A DNA stretch of 64,000 nucleotides from an uncultured Pelagibacteraceae bacterium (GCA_902597215.1 CACJWU010000001.1:1-64000), one strand, 5' to 3'; counted from the stretch's first letter, positions 46,033-52,960 are shown. Numbers and translations: made by a program. Notes: a model not told the origin generated them from the sequence alone.

Positions 46033-47292
46033 ATGAGTGTTTCATTATCAAAATTAGAAAAAAGAACTGCTTACACATTAGTTTTACCTGCAGTCCTATT
46101 GGTTTTTGCCATTGTTTTATTTCCTATATTTGCCAATGTTTGGATCAGTTTTAAAGATATAGAATTAAAAGATATTAGAATTCCAGAGCCGAGAGCAAAG
46201 AAAATTGTTAAATCAATTTCAGATAATCAATCAGAATTAAAAATTATCTACAAATTAAGAAATAGTTCGTTAATTCAAGGGATAAGAGATGTTCAATTTC
46301 AAGATAAATTTCCTACAAATGTTTCACCGATCAATTTAGATCCAAGATGTAATTTTCAGTCTAAAAAGGTTGTTTGTAATTTTGGAAATTGGCAGGCGAA
46401 ATACAGAGAAAATTTTGAGATAACTGTACAGAATAACAATGGTGAAACAATTGATAAAAAGATAATTAAATCTCAAAAACCAATTTTAAGTGGAAAAGCA
46501 GATAATCCACTACTGACTGCAAACTTTACTTTAGAAAATTTTAAAAAAGTTTTTTACGAAAATAATTTTGTTGAACTACTTTCAACGACTTTTTACTTTA
46601 CTTTTTTTGGTACAGTAGGTGCAATCATTTTTGGAATTTTAGCAGCGCAATTAGTTAATCAAAATATTCAAGGTCGAACATATATGCGAGGTATTTTACT
46701 TTTTCCGTATGTGGGCCCTGTGGTTGCTTTAGCTTATACTTGGACTTTATTATTAGATCCAAATAGCGGGACTTTAAATGCATTATTGGTTAATTTTAAT
46801 ATAATTGAAACACCAATAAATTTATTAGGCCAAAAATACATGACAATTAGTATTTTAGGTTTTGAATTCAAATTAAGGTTAGCATTAACTACTGTTATTT
46901 TTTTTGAAATTTGGCGTTATTTTCCTCTCGCTTTTCTTTTTATTTTAGCAAGATTACAAGCAATTCCTCAAACTTTATATGAAGCAGCTGATGTGGATGG
47001 CGCAAGCCCAATTCAAAAGTTTATTCATATTACACTGCCACAAATTACAGCAATCATCTCAATTTTATTTATGATTAGATTTATTTGGAACTTTAATAAA
47101 TTTGAGGATATCTTTTTATTAACAGGCGGAGCATCAGGTACAAGAACTTTACCTATTAACGTTTATCAACAAGGCTTTGCAGTGTCAGATATTGGAATGG
47201 GTTCTGCAGTTTCAATAGTAATTGTCATCTTACTTCTTATCTTCATGGTTATTTATTTTAGATTAATTGGAAAGAGGATTAATGAAGCTTAA
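46033..47292 (+). CDS. ABC sugar permease, MalF-like, with large periplasmic insert
   Basis: A 419-residue inner-membrane subunit. Helix 1 (about residues 14-36) is followed by a hydrophilic insert of roughly 130 residues (about 40-165) containing two Cys, then five helices. The EAA coupling motif is E-A-A-D-V-D-G-A-S-P-I-Q-K-F near 318, contacting the ATPase. Such a big loop between helix 1 and the core recalls the P2 loop of MalF, which contacts the binding protein. Its stop overlaps the next start by 11 bp. Confidence 0.9.
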   Translation: MSVSLSKLEKRTAYTLVLPAVLLVFAIVLFPIFANVWISFKDIELKDIRIPEPRAKKIVKSISDNQSELKIIYKLRNSSLIQGIRDVQFQDKFPTNVSPINLDPRCNFQSKKVVCNFGNWQAKYRENFEITVQNNNGETIDKKIIKSQKPILSGKADNPLLTANFTLENFKKVFYENNFVELLSTTFYFTFFGTVGAIIFGILAAQLVNQNIQGRTYMRGILLFPYVGPVVALAYTWTLLLDPNSGTLNALLVNFNIIETPINLLGQKYMTISILGFEFKLRLALTTVIFFEIWRYFPLAFLFILARLQAIPQTLYEAADVDGASPIQKFIHITLPQITAIISILFMIRFIWNFNKFEDIFLLTGGASGTRTLPINVYQQGFAVSDIGMGSAVSIVIVILLLIFMVIYFRLIGKRINEA

Positions 47293-48475
47293 ATCTCTTT
47301 CAATATTTTTAATCATTTCATCCTTTTTTCTTACATGCATTTTATCAATTTGGAAAATTATGGCTACACTTCAGGGTTTAAGTTTTAACAATTTAAACAC
47401 CACACCAGTTTTTTTAAATGGAATCCTGTTATCATTAATATTTATTATAATTGGAAATAAGATTAATCATTTAACAAAGATTTTCTCATTATCTTTTTTA
47501 TTTTCACTTCTATATTTTTACTTAAATGAGTCATCCCCATATTGGTATATCCTTGGGGTTTTCTTAATTACTTTATTTTTTACAAACAAACTCAAAAAAT
47601 ATAGTGTACAATCTTTGAAGGAAGATTTCATATCTGAAAAAATTATTTTTGATTTTATTACTCTGTTTGGCATTGTTTTCTTTGCATTCGTAATTTTATT
47701 TCCATTTTACATTATGCTGATTACAAGTTTTAAAACTCAGATAGCTTTGTTAGTTAATCCTTTGGATTTTAGCCTAGACTTTTCAAAAAATTTGACTGAT
47801 TTACTCAAGTCTTATTTTATAATTTTTGAAACTTATAATTTTGGAAGATATATCTTAATAAGCTCTGCCGTTTCAATCGGAACTGTTATCGTAACATTAC
47901 TATTTGCAATACCGGCAGCTTATGCAGTTGCAAGATTAAATTTTTTTGGCAAAAACTTTTTATCAACTTCGATCTTAATTATTTATATGTTTCCAGCTAT
48001 AGTATTGGTTATTCCTTTATATACAGTGTTTAGTCAACTTGGGTTAAGAAACTCAATTTTTGGTTTGTTAATTGTTTATACAGCTACAACTTTGCCAGTT
48101 GCTATATACATGCTGCAAGGATATTTCAAAAGTATCCCAAAAGAAATCGAAGATGCAGGTATTATGGATGGCCAGAATTGGTTTGGTATAATTTTAAAGA
48201 TCATTATTCCTTTAAGTTTGCCAGCTATTGCATCTGTTGCACTCTATGTCTTTATGATAGCTTGGAATGAATTCCTTTTTTCTTTGATGTTTTTAGATAA
48301 TCCAAAATCCTTCACTTTATCAAGAGCTATTCAATATTTAAGTGGAGATGCTGAAACTCCACGGCAATATTTAATGGCTGGATCAGTAATAGTCACTTTA
48401 CCAATTCTATTTATATTTATTTATTTTGAAAAATATCTTGTAAGCGGCTTGACTGCTGGCAGCGTAAAAGAATAA
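47282..48475 (+). CDS. ABC sugar permease, MalG-like
   Basis: I use ATG 47282 (preceded by AAGAGG) instead of the track's TTG 47267; it gives M-K-L-K-S-L-S-I-F-L-I and 397 residues. Three or four N-terminal helices (residues 1-110) precede a standard six-helix MalG core, so the protein is longer than the usual ~280. The EAA motif is E-I-E-D-A-G-I-M-D-G-Q-N-W-F near 290. It ends K-Y-L-V-S-G-L-T-A-G-S-V-K, the standard MalG-type ending. The extra N-terminal helices are unusual; their role is unknown. Confidence 0.88.
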   Translation: MKLKSLSIFLIISSFFLTCILSIWKIMATLQGLSFNNLNTTPVFLNGILLSLIFIIIGNKINHLTKIFSLSFLFSLLYFYLNESSPYWYILGVFLITLFFTNKLKKYSVQSLKEDFISEKIIFDFITLFGIVFFAFVILFPFYIMLITSFKTQIALLVNPLDFSLDFSKNLTDLLKSYFIIFETYNFGRYILISSAVSIGTVIVTLLFAIPAAYAVARLNFFGKNFLSTSILIIYMFPAIVLVIPLYTVFSQLGLRNSIFGLLIVYTATTLPVAIYMLQGYFKSIPKEIEDAGIMDGQNWFGIILKIIIPLSLPAIASVALYVFMIAWNEFLFSLMFLDNPKSFTLSRAIQYLSGDAETPRQYLMAGSVIVTLPILFIFIYFEKYLVSGLTAGSVKE

Positions 48476-48542
48476 TAGATTTTACTTATTACTCTTGTTA
48501 AATTATAAATACCAATTGTAAATACTCTTGAAATTCATTAAT

Positions 48543-48589
48543 GCCCTCGTGGTGAAATTGGTAGACACAAAGGACTTAAAAGCCGAGGG
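48543..48589 (+). pseudogene. Internally deleted tRNA-Leu(UAA) copy
   Basis: The first 39 nt match the intact tRNA-Leu at 50595 exactly. The next 8 nt, GCCGAGGG, match nucleotides 50668-50675, the start of its 3' acceptor strand, so 34 nt (anticodon stem 3' side, variable arm and T arm) are missing. The remnant can still pair its acceptor strands (CCCTCG with CGAGGG) but has no T arm, no encoded CCA and no complete anticodon arm. It cannot be a working tRNA. Confidence 0.8.
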
Positions 48590-48600
48590 ATTCACAAGAT

Positions 48601-48640
48601 AGTCAGTCCATAGCAGTCCAAGGTAGTCTAAAACAGCCTA
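48601..48640. repeat. Helically phased 10-bp repeats in the island's left end
   Basis: Three to four units with a 10-bp period, AGTCCATAGC, AGTCCAAGGT, AGTCTAAAAC, and a weaker AGCCTATAAA, lie just inside the tRNA remnant. A lone AGCAGTCCA recurs near the right end at 50413. Ten-bp phasing puts each unit on one face of the helix, as for arm-type sites of a tyrosine recombinase or an accessory protein. That role is inferred. Confidence 0.5.
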
Positions 48641-48769
48641 TAAAATCTCATAACTTTAATTTAGCTTTCAATAAATATTAAAGAATAAGGCTTAATTAAT
48701 TTGTGAAAACCAGCACAAGACCAGCACATAGAGAGATGTAATAATAAAATTTATTTATTCAGTCTCATC

Positions 48770-48814
48770 TTGACAATGTTATATTATAACATTATGTATG
48801 TTATATTATAACAT
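48770..48814 (+). promoter_or_regulatory. Promoter with tandem Zur-box-like operators
   Basis: TTGACA (48770-48775) is followed by a 17-bp palindrome ATGTTATATTATAACAT (48776-48792), then TATGTA as a weak -10, then a second identical palindrome (48798-48814). The palindromes repeat at 22 bp, about two helical turns. With flanks the first reads AATGTTATATTATAACATT, matching the core of the proteobacterial Zur consensus at every defined base. The first site fills the -35/-10 spacer and the second covers the start region, so zinc-loaded Zur would block transcription. AAGGA precedes the ATG at 48836 by 8 nt. Confidence 0.75.
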
Positions 48815-48835
48815 TTTAACACAAGGAATTAATTT

Positions 48836-49213
48836 ATGAAAATTGCGTATGTATTTAAAAGCAATATGGCTAGCACATTCCAACTAAACACTATGATATT
48901 ACCCCAGTTAGAGAAGAATACCCACTTAGTAGATGTTTTGGGTATGTTTTTCTTTGATGACAATATCATGTGTCTTCAAAAAGGTAATCCATTTGGTGAA
49001 CGTTTAGCAAAAATTGCAAAAGAAAAAAAAATGCTTTTGATGGTTTGTGATCAATGTGCAGTAAGAAGAGGTTTAGCTGATGGTACGTTTGAACAATGTG
49101 GTAGTGGACAAGTTAAGGCTAAAGGACTAGTTGATGGTGTAGTAGCTGGATGTTTTCCACAGTTATATACAGCACTAGGACCAAACGCTCCAGATCAAGT
49201 TATTACATTATAA
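48836..49213 (+). CDS. DsrE-like small protein
   Basis: A 125-residue protein with the DsrE/YchN-like alpha/beta layout: a first strand M-K-I-A-Y-V-F, a hydrophobic strand V-D-V-L-G-M-F-F-F-D-D near residue 36, and a strand M-L-L-M-V-C near 68. The closing V-D-G-V-V-A-G-C-F-P-Q-L-Y-T-A-L follows. Five Cys (46, 71, 74, 88, 106), including C-D-Q-C, sit where DsrE relatives carry sulfur-relay Cys, and could also bind metal. First gene of the zinc-box operon in the tRNA-Leu island. A zinc-binding, thiol-transfer or metal-delivery role is inferred from context only. Confidence 0.72.
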   Translation: MKIAYVFKSNMASTFQLNTMILPQLEKNTHLVDVLGMFFFDDNIMCLQKGNPFGERLAKIAKEKKMLLMVCDQCAVRRGLADGTFEQCGSGQVKAKGLVDGVVAGCFPQLYTALGPNAPDQVITL

Positions 49214-49251
49214 ATCAAATCAAATTATTAAAATACAAACAAGGAAATTTA

Positions 49252-50388
49252 ATGAAAAAAATATTTAAGATATTACTAATCTTTAATATATTGATCACAG
49301 CAGTATATGCTGAAGACAAACATGATCATGATAATCATAATCATAGTGAGGAAGGATTCTATAGTCATTTAGATGTAGTTATATTTGCAGACATTATGAG
49401 AAAAGTTGATAAAGATGGAAAGTATAATGAAATTTATTCACACTCACATATGGAGCTAGGAAAAAATTTCGATGGAGGTTGGTCAATCAATTCTAATATA
49501 AAATTAGAGGGTGGCCCTGATGGTGATAGTCATGTTCATGGTGGTTACATAGCTCCAGATGGTGAGGACCACGGTATTAATGATCATATGCTAGTATTAG
49601 AAGAGCTAAAGTTAGATTATGATAGTAAGAAATTTTCTGCTTATTTAGGTAAATTTAATCCTGTAGTTGGTTTTAATTACCATAATTTTCCAGGGATGTA
49701 TGGTTACCAGGCTGTTGAAGAATATGGAATTAAAGAAAAAATAGGGTTTGGTGGTTCAATAAAACATTATGCTGGATCTTTAGGTACTCACGATCTAAAC
49801 CTCTCTACCTTCTATGCTGATACAGGTCCCTTAAGTGACTCTCTTTTTTTTAGCAGAGGTCATAATAGTAAAGAAGATAGTGGGGTAGCAAATACAGAGG
49901 ACTTTTCATCTTATTCAGTTTCACTAGGTGGTTCATTGCCTTATTCTTTTCAAAATAACTCTTTTGTTAAAGAAATCTCTTATAGGTTAGGATTTGCTGA
50001 ACAAGCAGCAGGTATCGATGATGCTACTGATAACACACGTTATTCTGCTTCTATTATGCATGAACATGAAATATCTGATGATCTTGGAAGTAAGATTATA
50101 TTTGAAAGAATGCAAATTGACAATAAAGCTGCTGAAGCTGCACATGATCGAAGTTATACGACAGGTGGATTAGAACTTAATTATCAAAAATGGAACATTG
50201 GATCCTCTTATACATATATTGATAACGATGCGGATGAAGCTGATGAAAGTTTTAATGGAAATATATTTCAAGGATCTATTGGCTATGATTTAAGTTCAAA
50301 TGTTAATTTAAATTTTGGATTCAAAAACCAAGATACTGATAACAAAAAAACTGAACGTATAGGGACAGCTTTAAAAATAAGTTATTAA
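49252..50388 (+). CDS. Histidine-rich outer-membrane beta-barrel (porin-like)
   Basis: The track starts at 49150, but ATG 49252, 6 nt after AAGGA, opens a clear signal peptide, M-K-K-I-F-K-I-L-L-I-F-N-I, with cleavage after V-Y-A at residue 20 (378 residues). The mature N terminus is E-D-K-H-D-H-D-N-H-N-H, a metal-chelating segment. More His pairs follow (S-H-S-H near 69; S-H-V-H-G-G and D-H-G-I-N-D-H near 90-110). Alternating amphipathic strands continue to a terminal aromatic (L-K-I-S-Y), the mark of outer-membrane barrels. No TonB box or plug is seen. The preceding Zur-like sites suggest a zinc-scarcity uptake channel. Confidence 0.72.
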   Translation: MKKIFKILLIFNILITAVYAEDKHDHDNHNHSEEGFYSHLDVVIFADIMRKVDKDGKYNEIYSHSHMELGKNFDGGWSINSNIKLEGGPDGDSHVHGGYIAPDGEDHGINDHMLVLEELKLDYDSKKFSAYLGKFNPVVGFNYHNFPGMYGYQAVEEYGIKEKIGFGGSIKHYAGSLGTHDLNLSTFYADTGPLSDSLFFSRGHNSKEDSGVANTEDFSSYSVSLGGSLPYSFQNNSFVKEISYRLGFAEQAAGIDDATDNTRYSASIMHEHEISDDLGSKIIFERMQIDNKAAEAAHDRSYTTGGLELNYQKWNIGSSYTYIDNDADEADESFNGNIFQGSIGYDLSSNVNLNFGFKNQDTDNKKTERIGTALKISY

Positions 50389-50431
50389 CTAAGATAAATT
50401 AATAAAAATTTTAGCAGTCCAATCCTATTGT

Positions 50432-50480
50432 TTTCCTCTATAATTGTTATAAATATTCAAGAATAACAACATAGAGGAAA
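50432..50480. repeat. Large inverted repeat after the island operon
   Basis: TTTCCTCTATAATTGTTAT (50432-50450) pairs with AATAACAACATAGAGGAAA (50462-50480), with one bulge and an 11-nt loop. It begins 44 bp after the porin-like gene. It lacks a T tract on either strand, so it is not a standard intrinsic terminator; mRNA 3'-end protection or an element-end structure is possible. Confidence 0.6.
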
Positions 50481-50594
50481 TTAGGCTCATTAGATATCTC
50501 AAAACCAGCACATGGATAGATAAATTTAAAAAATTTACTTATTCATCTTGTTCAATTATAAATATTATCATAAACACTCATGAAATTTATTAAT

Positions 50595-50680
50595 GCCCTC
50601 GTGGTGAAATTGGTAGACACAAAGGACTTAAAATCCTTGCCGCTTGCGGAGTGCCAGTTCGAGTCTGGCCGAGGGCACCA
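50595..50680 (+). tRNA. tRNA-Leu (anticodon UAA)
   Basis: An 86-nt class II tRNA with acceptor stem GCCCTCG/CGAGGGC, anticodon loop CTTAAAA (UAA), a long variable arm, T loop TTCGAGT and an encoded CCA. Its 5' 39 nt form the right copy of the island's direct repeat, so this gene may be a hybrid of element and host halves. The nadK start follows its CCA after 4 nt. Confidence 0.95.
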
Positions 50681-50684
50681 CTAA

Positions 50685-51452
50685 ATGAAAATTCAAATAA
50701 TTTCTGATAAAAATAATAAATCCTCAAAGATTAAAAGATCTTTAATCAAAATATTTAAACAAAATCAGATTAAAAGATCAAATCTAGCAATTGTTATTGG
50801 TGGAGATGGCTTTATGCTTCAAACTTTAAAAAAAAATAAGAATTCAAAAAAACTTTTTTATGGAATTAATTCAGGAAATTATGGTTTCTTGATGAATAAA
50901 TTTTCTTCAAAGGAGTTAATAAAGAATTTATCAAGAGCAAAAATGATTTCAATATTTCCATTAGAAATGACAGTAAGTAATAAAAATAATCAAACCAAAA
51001 AGCATATTGCTATTAATGAGGTATCAATTTTAAGACAAAGCAGACAAGCCGCTTCATTGTCAATTAATCATGGCTCAAAAGAAATAATAAAGAATTTAGT
51101 TTCAGATGGTGTACTTGTCTCAACACCAGCAGGTAGCACAGCATATAATTTATCAGTTCATGGACCAATTTTAAGTCTTAACTCAAAAAAACTTTCCATT
51201 TCTCCGATAAGTGCTTTTAGACCACGGAGATGGAAAGGTAGGGTAGTAAGTGATAAATCAAAAATAATTATAAAAAACTTAAATTCTAAAAAGCGACCAA
51301 TTAGTGCTGTTGCAGATAATCTAGAGGTAAGAAATGCAAAAAAAATAGTTATCCAAACAAATAAAAAGATTAAGTTTAATCTTTTATATGATCAAAATAA
51401 AAGTCTTCAAAAAAAAATTAAGATTGAACAAATAAGAAGAGAAACGTCGTAA
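50685..51452 (+). CDS. nadK: NAD kinase
   Basis: A 255-residue NAD kinase making NADP. The catalytic G-G-D-G-F-M-L motif is near residue 39, N-S-G-N-Y-G-F-L-M near 65, N-E-V-S-I-L-R near 112 and the C-terminal P-A-G-S-T-A-Y-N-L-S near 148. The ATG is four nucleotides after the tRNA-Leu CCA end, with no room for a ribosome-binding site outside the tRNA. After tRNA 3' processing the message would be nearly leaderless. It is convergent with the next gene. Confidence 0.94.
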   Translation: MKIQIISDKNNKSSKIKRSLIKIFKQNQIKRSNLAIVIGGDGFMLQTLKKNKNSKKLFYGINSGNYGFLMNKFSSKELIKNLSRAKMISIFPLEMTVSNKNNQTKKHIAINEVSILRQSRQAASLSINHGSKEIIKNLVSDGVLVSTPAGSTAYNLSVHGPILSLNSKKLSISPISAFRPRRWKGRVVSDKSKIIIKNLNSKKRPISAVADNLEVRNAKKIVIQTNKKIKFNLLYDQNKSLQKKIKIEQIRRETS

Positions 51453-51460
51453 AATATTAA

Positions 51461-52819
51461 CTATTCAATTTTACATATATAAATGCCATAACCTGAATTT
51501 GAATTAAAAATTCTTTTATTCATAAATTTTAAGGAATAATCTTTTTGATATGTATTTGATTTAGGACATGGGTTAACTATACCATTGACACTATACAAAT
51601 CATATTTTTTTTCTGTCTTTGACAGATTACAATTTTGACAATTGTTAACTTTATAACTTTGTAATCTGATATCTTTGTTTATAAGAAAACCAAATGTAGG
51701 AAACTTATTTATTAAATCATTATTTTTTTTAATAAAATTAGATGTATTTATAAAATCGTTTTTGAAATTTATTATTGTTAAAATATTTCTAGCAAAATAA
51801 TGAGAATGACCCAAGATAGATATTAATAATATCAATGAGAACAAAATTTTTTCAAAATTTATTGTTATTAATTGATTTTTATTTTTTTCTAGTAGATAAA
51901 TATAAATCAATATTGGTGTTAGCCCTACCATATAGTAGTTACCTGGAATATTTCTTAAACTAAAGAAATATAAAAAAGGTATTATCATAAAAAACAACTT
52001 TTTTTTATACAATAACGTGAAAGTAATTAAAAAAAATAAAACTCCCCATAATGGCAAATAACCTCCACCATGAACTTTTGTAATAATATAATATTCAGTA
52101 AAAAGTTTTAAATTAAATAAAGATCCCGCTAACCAAGTAGCAGAATTTTTTTGAATACTTCCATTGATATAATTAAGAATAGAATAGGGGTATATTAAGT
52201 CTAAGATTAAAATGGTTAATAAAAAAACTAAAATTGTCTCTAAAAAAATTCTTATCTTAAAATAAAACTTATAATATGAAATTATAAAAAACAAACTTAA
52301 AAAACTAAAAAAAACAACATGAGTATAAAATAAAAAACCAAAAAAAATAGGCACTAGTTTAATTTTACTATTTTCAAATAAGAAATAAATAATTGTAATT
52401 AGCATTAATGCAAAATTTTCAGGTCTAAATTGTAGTTTTAACTGAATTATAAAAATAAAGATTAAGAGTATGAAAAGATTTTCATCATTTATTTTATTTT
52501 TTAAAAGTTTATACGAAAAAAAAATTGTAATTAATTTAACAATGAAATTAAATAAAAATATAAATTCATAATTACAATTCATATTTAATAGAGATTTTAA
52601 ATATGATGGTATCCAACCATGATAAGTCCATTCATCACCTAGTGGACTGCCAAATGCCATAAAGGTTTTGTATCTACAAATGTTAAAACTTAATTTTAGA
52701 AAATGTTCACCATCTCCAGCTGGTGAAGGTAAATAGTAAATTACTTCAATAAAGAATGTAGTTAAAATTATGAAAGATAAATAAAAGATTGGTAAATTTG
52801 TTTTAAATCTATTCATCAA
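51461..52819 (-). CDS. Polytopic membrane protein, possibly GT-C-type glycosyltransferase
   Basis: A 452-residue protein, extremely rich in Phe, Ile, Leu, Lys and Asn, with about ten to twelve predicted membrane spans. A first helix is followed by a polar loop holding P-S-P-A-G-D-G-E-H-F near residue 31, whose acidic residues sit where GT-C glycosyltransferases keep theirs. A hydrophilic C-terminal region (from about 365) has a C-Q-N-C pair and two other Cys, probably periplasmic. I do not recognise the family; the GT-C idea rests on topology alone. Confidence 0.6.
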   Translation of the reverse strand: MMNRFKTNLPIFYLSFIILTTFFIEVIYYLPSPAGDGEHFLKLSFNICRYKTFMAFGSPLGDEWTYHGWIPSYLKSLLNMNCNYEFIFLFNFIVKLITIFFSYKLLKNKINDENLFILLIFIFIIQLKLQFRPENFALMLITIIYFLFENSKIKLVPIFFGFLFYTHVVFFSFLSLFFIISYYKFYFKIRIFLETILVFLLTILILDLIYPYSILNYINGSIQKNSATWLAGSLFNLKLFTEYYIITKVHGGGYLPLWGVLFFLITFTLLYKKKLFFMIIPFLYFFSLRNIPGNYYMVGLTPILIYIYLLEKNKNQLITINFEKILFSLILLISILGHSHYFARNILTIINFKNDFINTSNFIKKNNDLINKFPTFGFLINKDIRLQSYKVNNCQNCNLSKTEKKYDLYSVNGIVNPCPKSNTYQKDYSLKFMNKRIFNSNSGYGIYICKIE

Positions 52820-52884
52820 TTTTATACATTAACAGATAAAGTAAATCTTTTTAAAAAAATTATTTTGTTATTTATTTAATGAAA

Positions 52885-52960
52885 TGGTGCCCCCGCACGG
52901 ATTCGAACCGCGGACCTATTGATTACAAATCAATTGCTCTACCAGCTGAGCTACAAGGGC
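52885..52960 (-). tRNA. tRNA-Thr (anticodon UGU)
   Basis: On the minus strand a 76-nt cloverleaf: acceptor GCCCTTG/CGGGGGC with two T-G pairs, D arm AGCTCAGCTGGTAGAGC, anticodon stem ATTGATT/AATCAAT with anticodon TGT, T arm CGCGGTTCGAATCCGTG, and an encoded CCA. It stands alone, 33 bp upstream of rlmB on the same strand. Confidence 0.95.

Larger units (their letters stand above)
48537..50633. mobile_element. tRNA-Leu-flanked genomic island (non-autonomous, zinc-operon cargo)
   Basis: A perfect 45-bp direct repeat at 48537-48581 and 50589-50633 brackets about 2.05 kb. The repeat comprises 6 bp of leader plus the 5' 39 nt of tRNA-Leu(UAA), ending in the anticodon loop. A further ~55 bp upstream of each copy is also related but diverged. 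The right copy continues into an intact tRNA; the left does not. Inside are two genes, two copies of AGCAGTCCA near the ends (48613 and 50413) and ACCAGCACA motifs near both ends. No integrase, transposase or replication gene is present. Site-specific integration at the anticodon loop, or a tandem tRNA duplication later filled by cargo, both fit. Confidence 0.7.

Noticed and set aside
48590-48769. Hidden integrase or toxin-antitoxin fragment in the island's left spacer
   Set aside because: I read this stretch on both strands and saw no frame with a recognisable motif; only phased repeats and ACCAGCACA motifs are visible.
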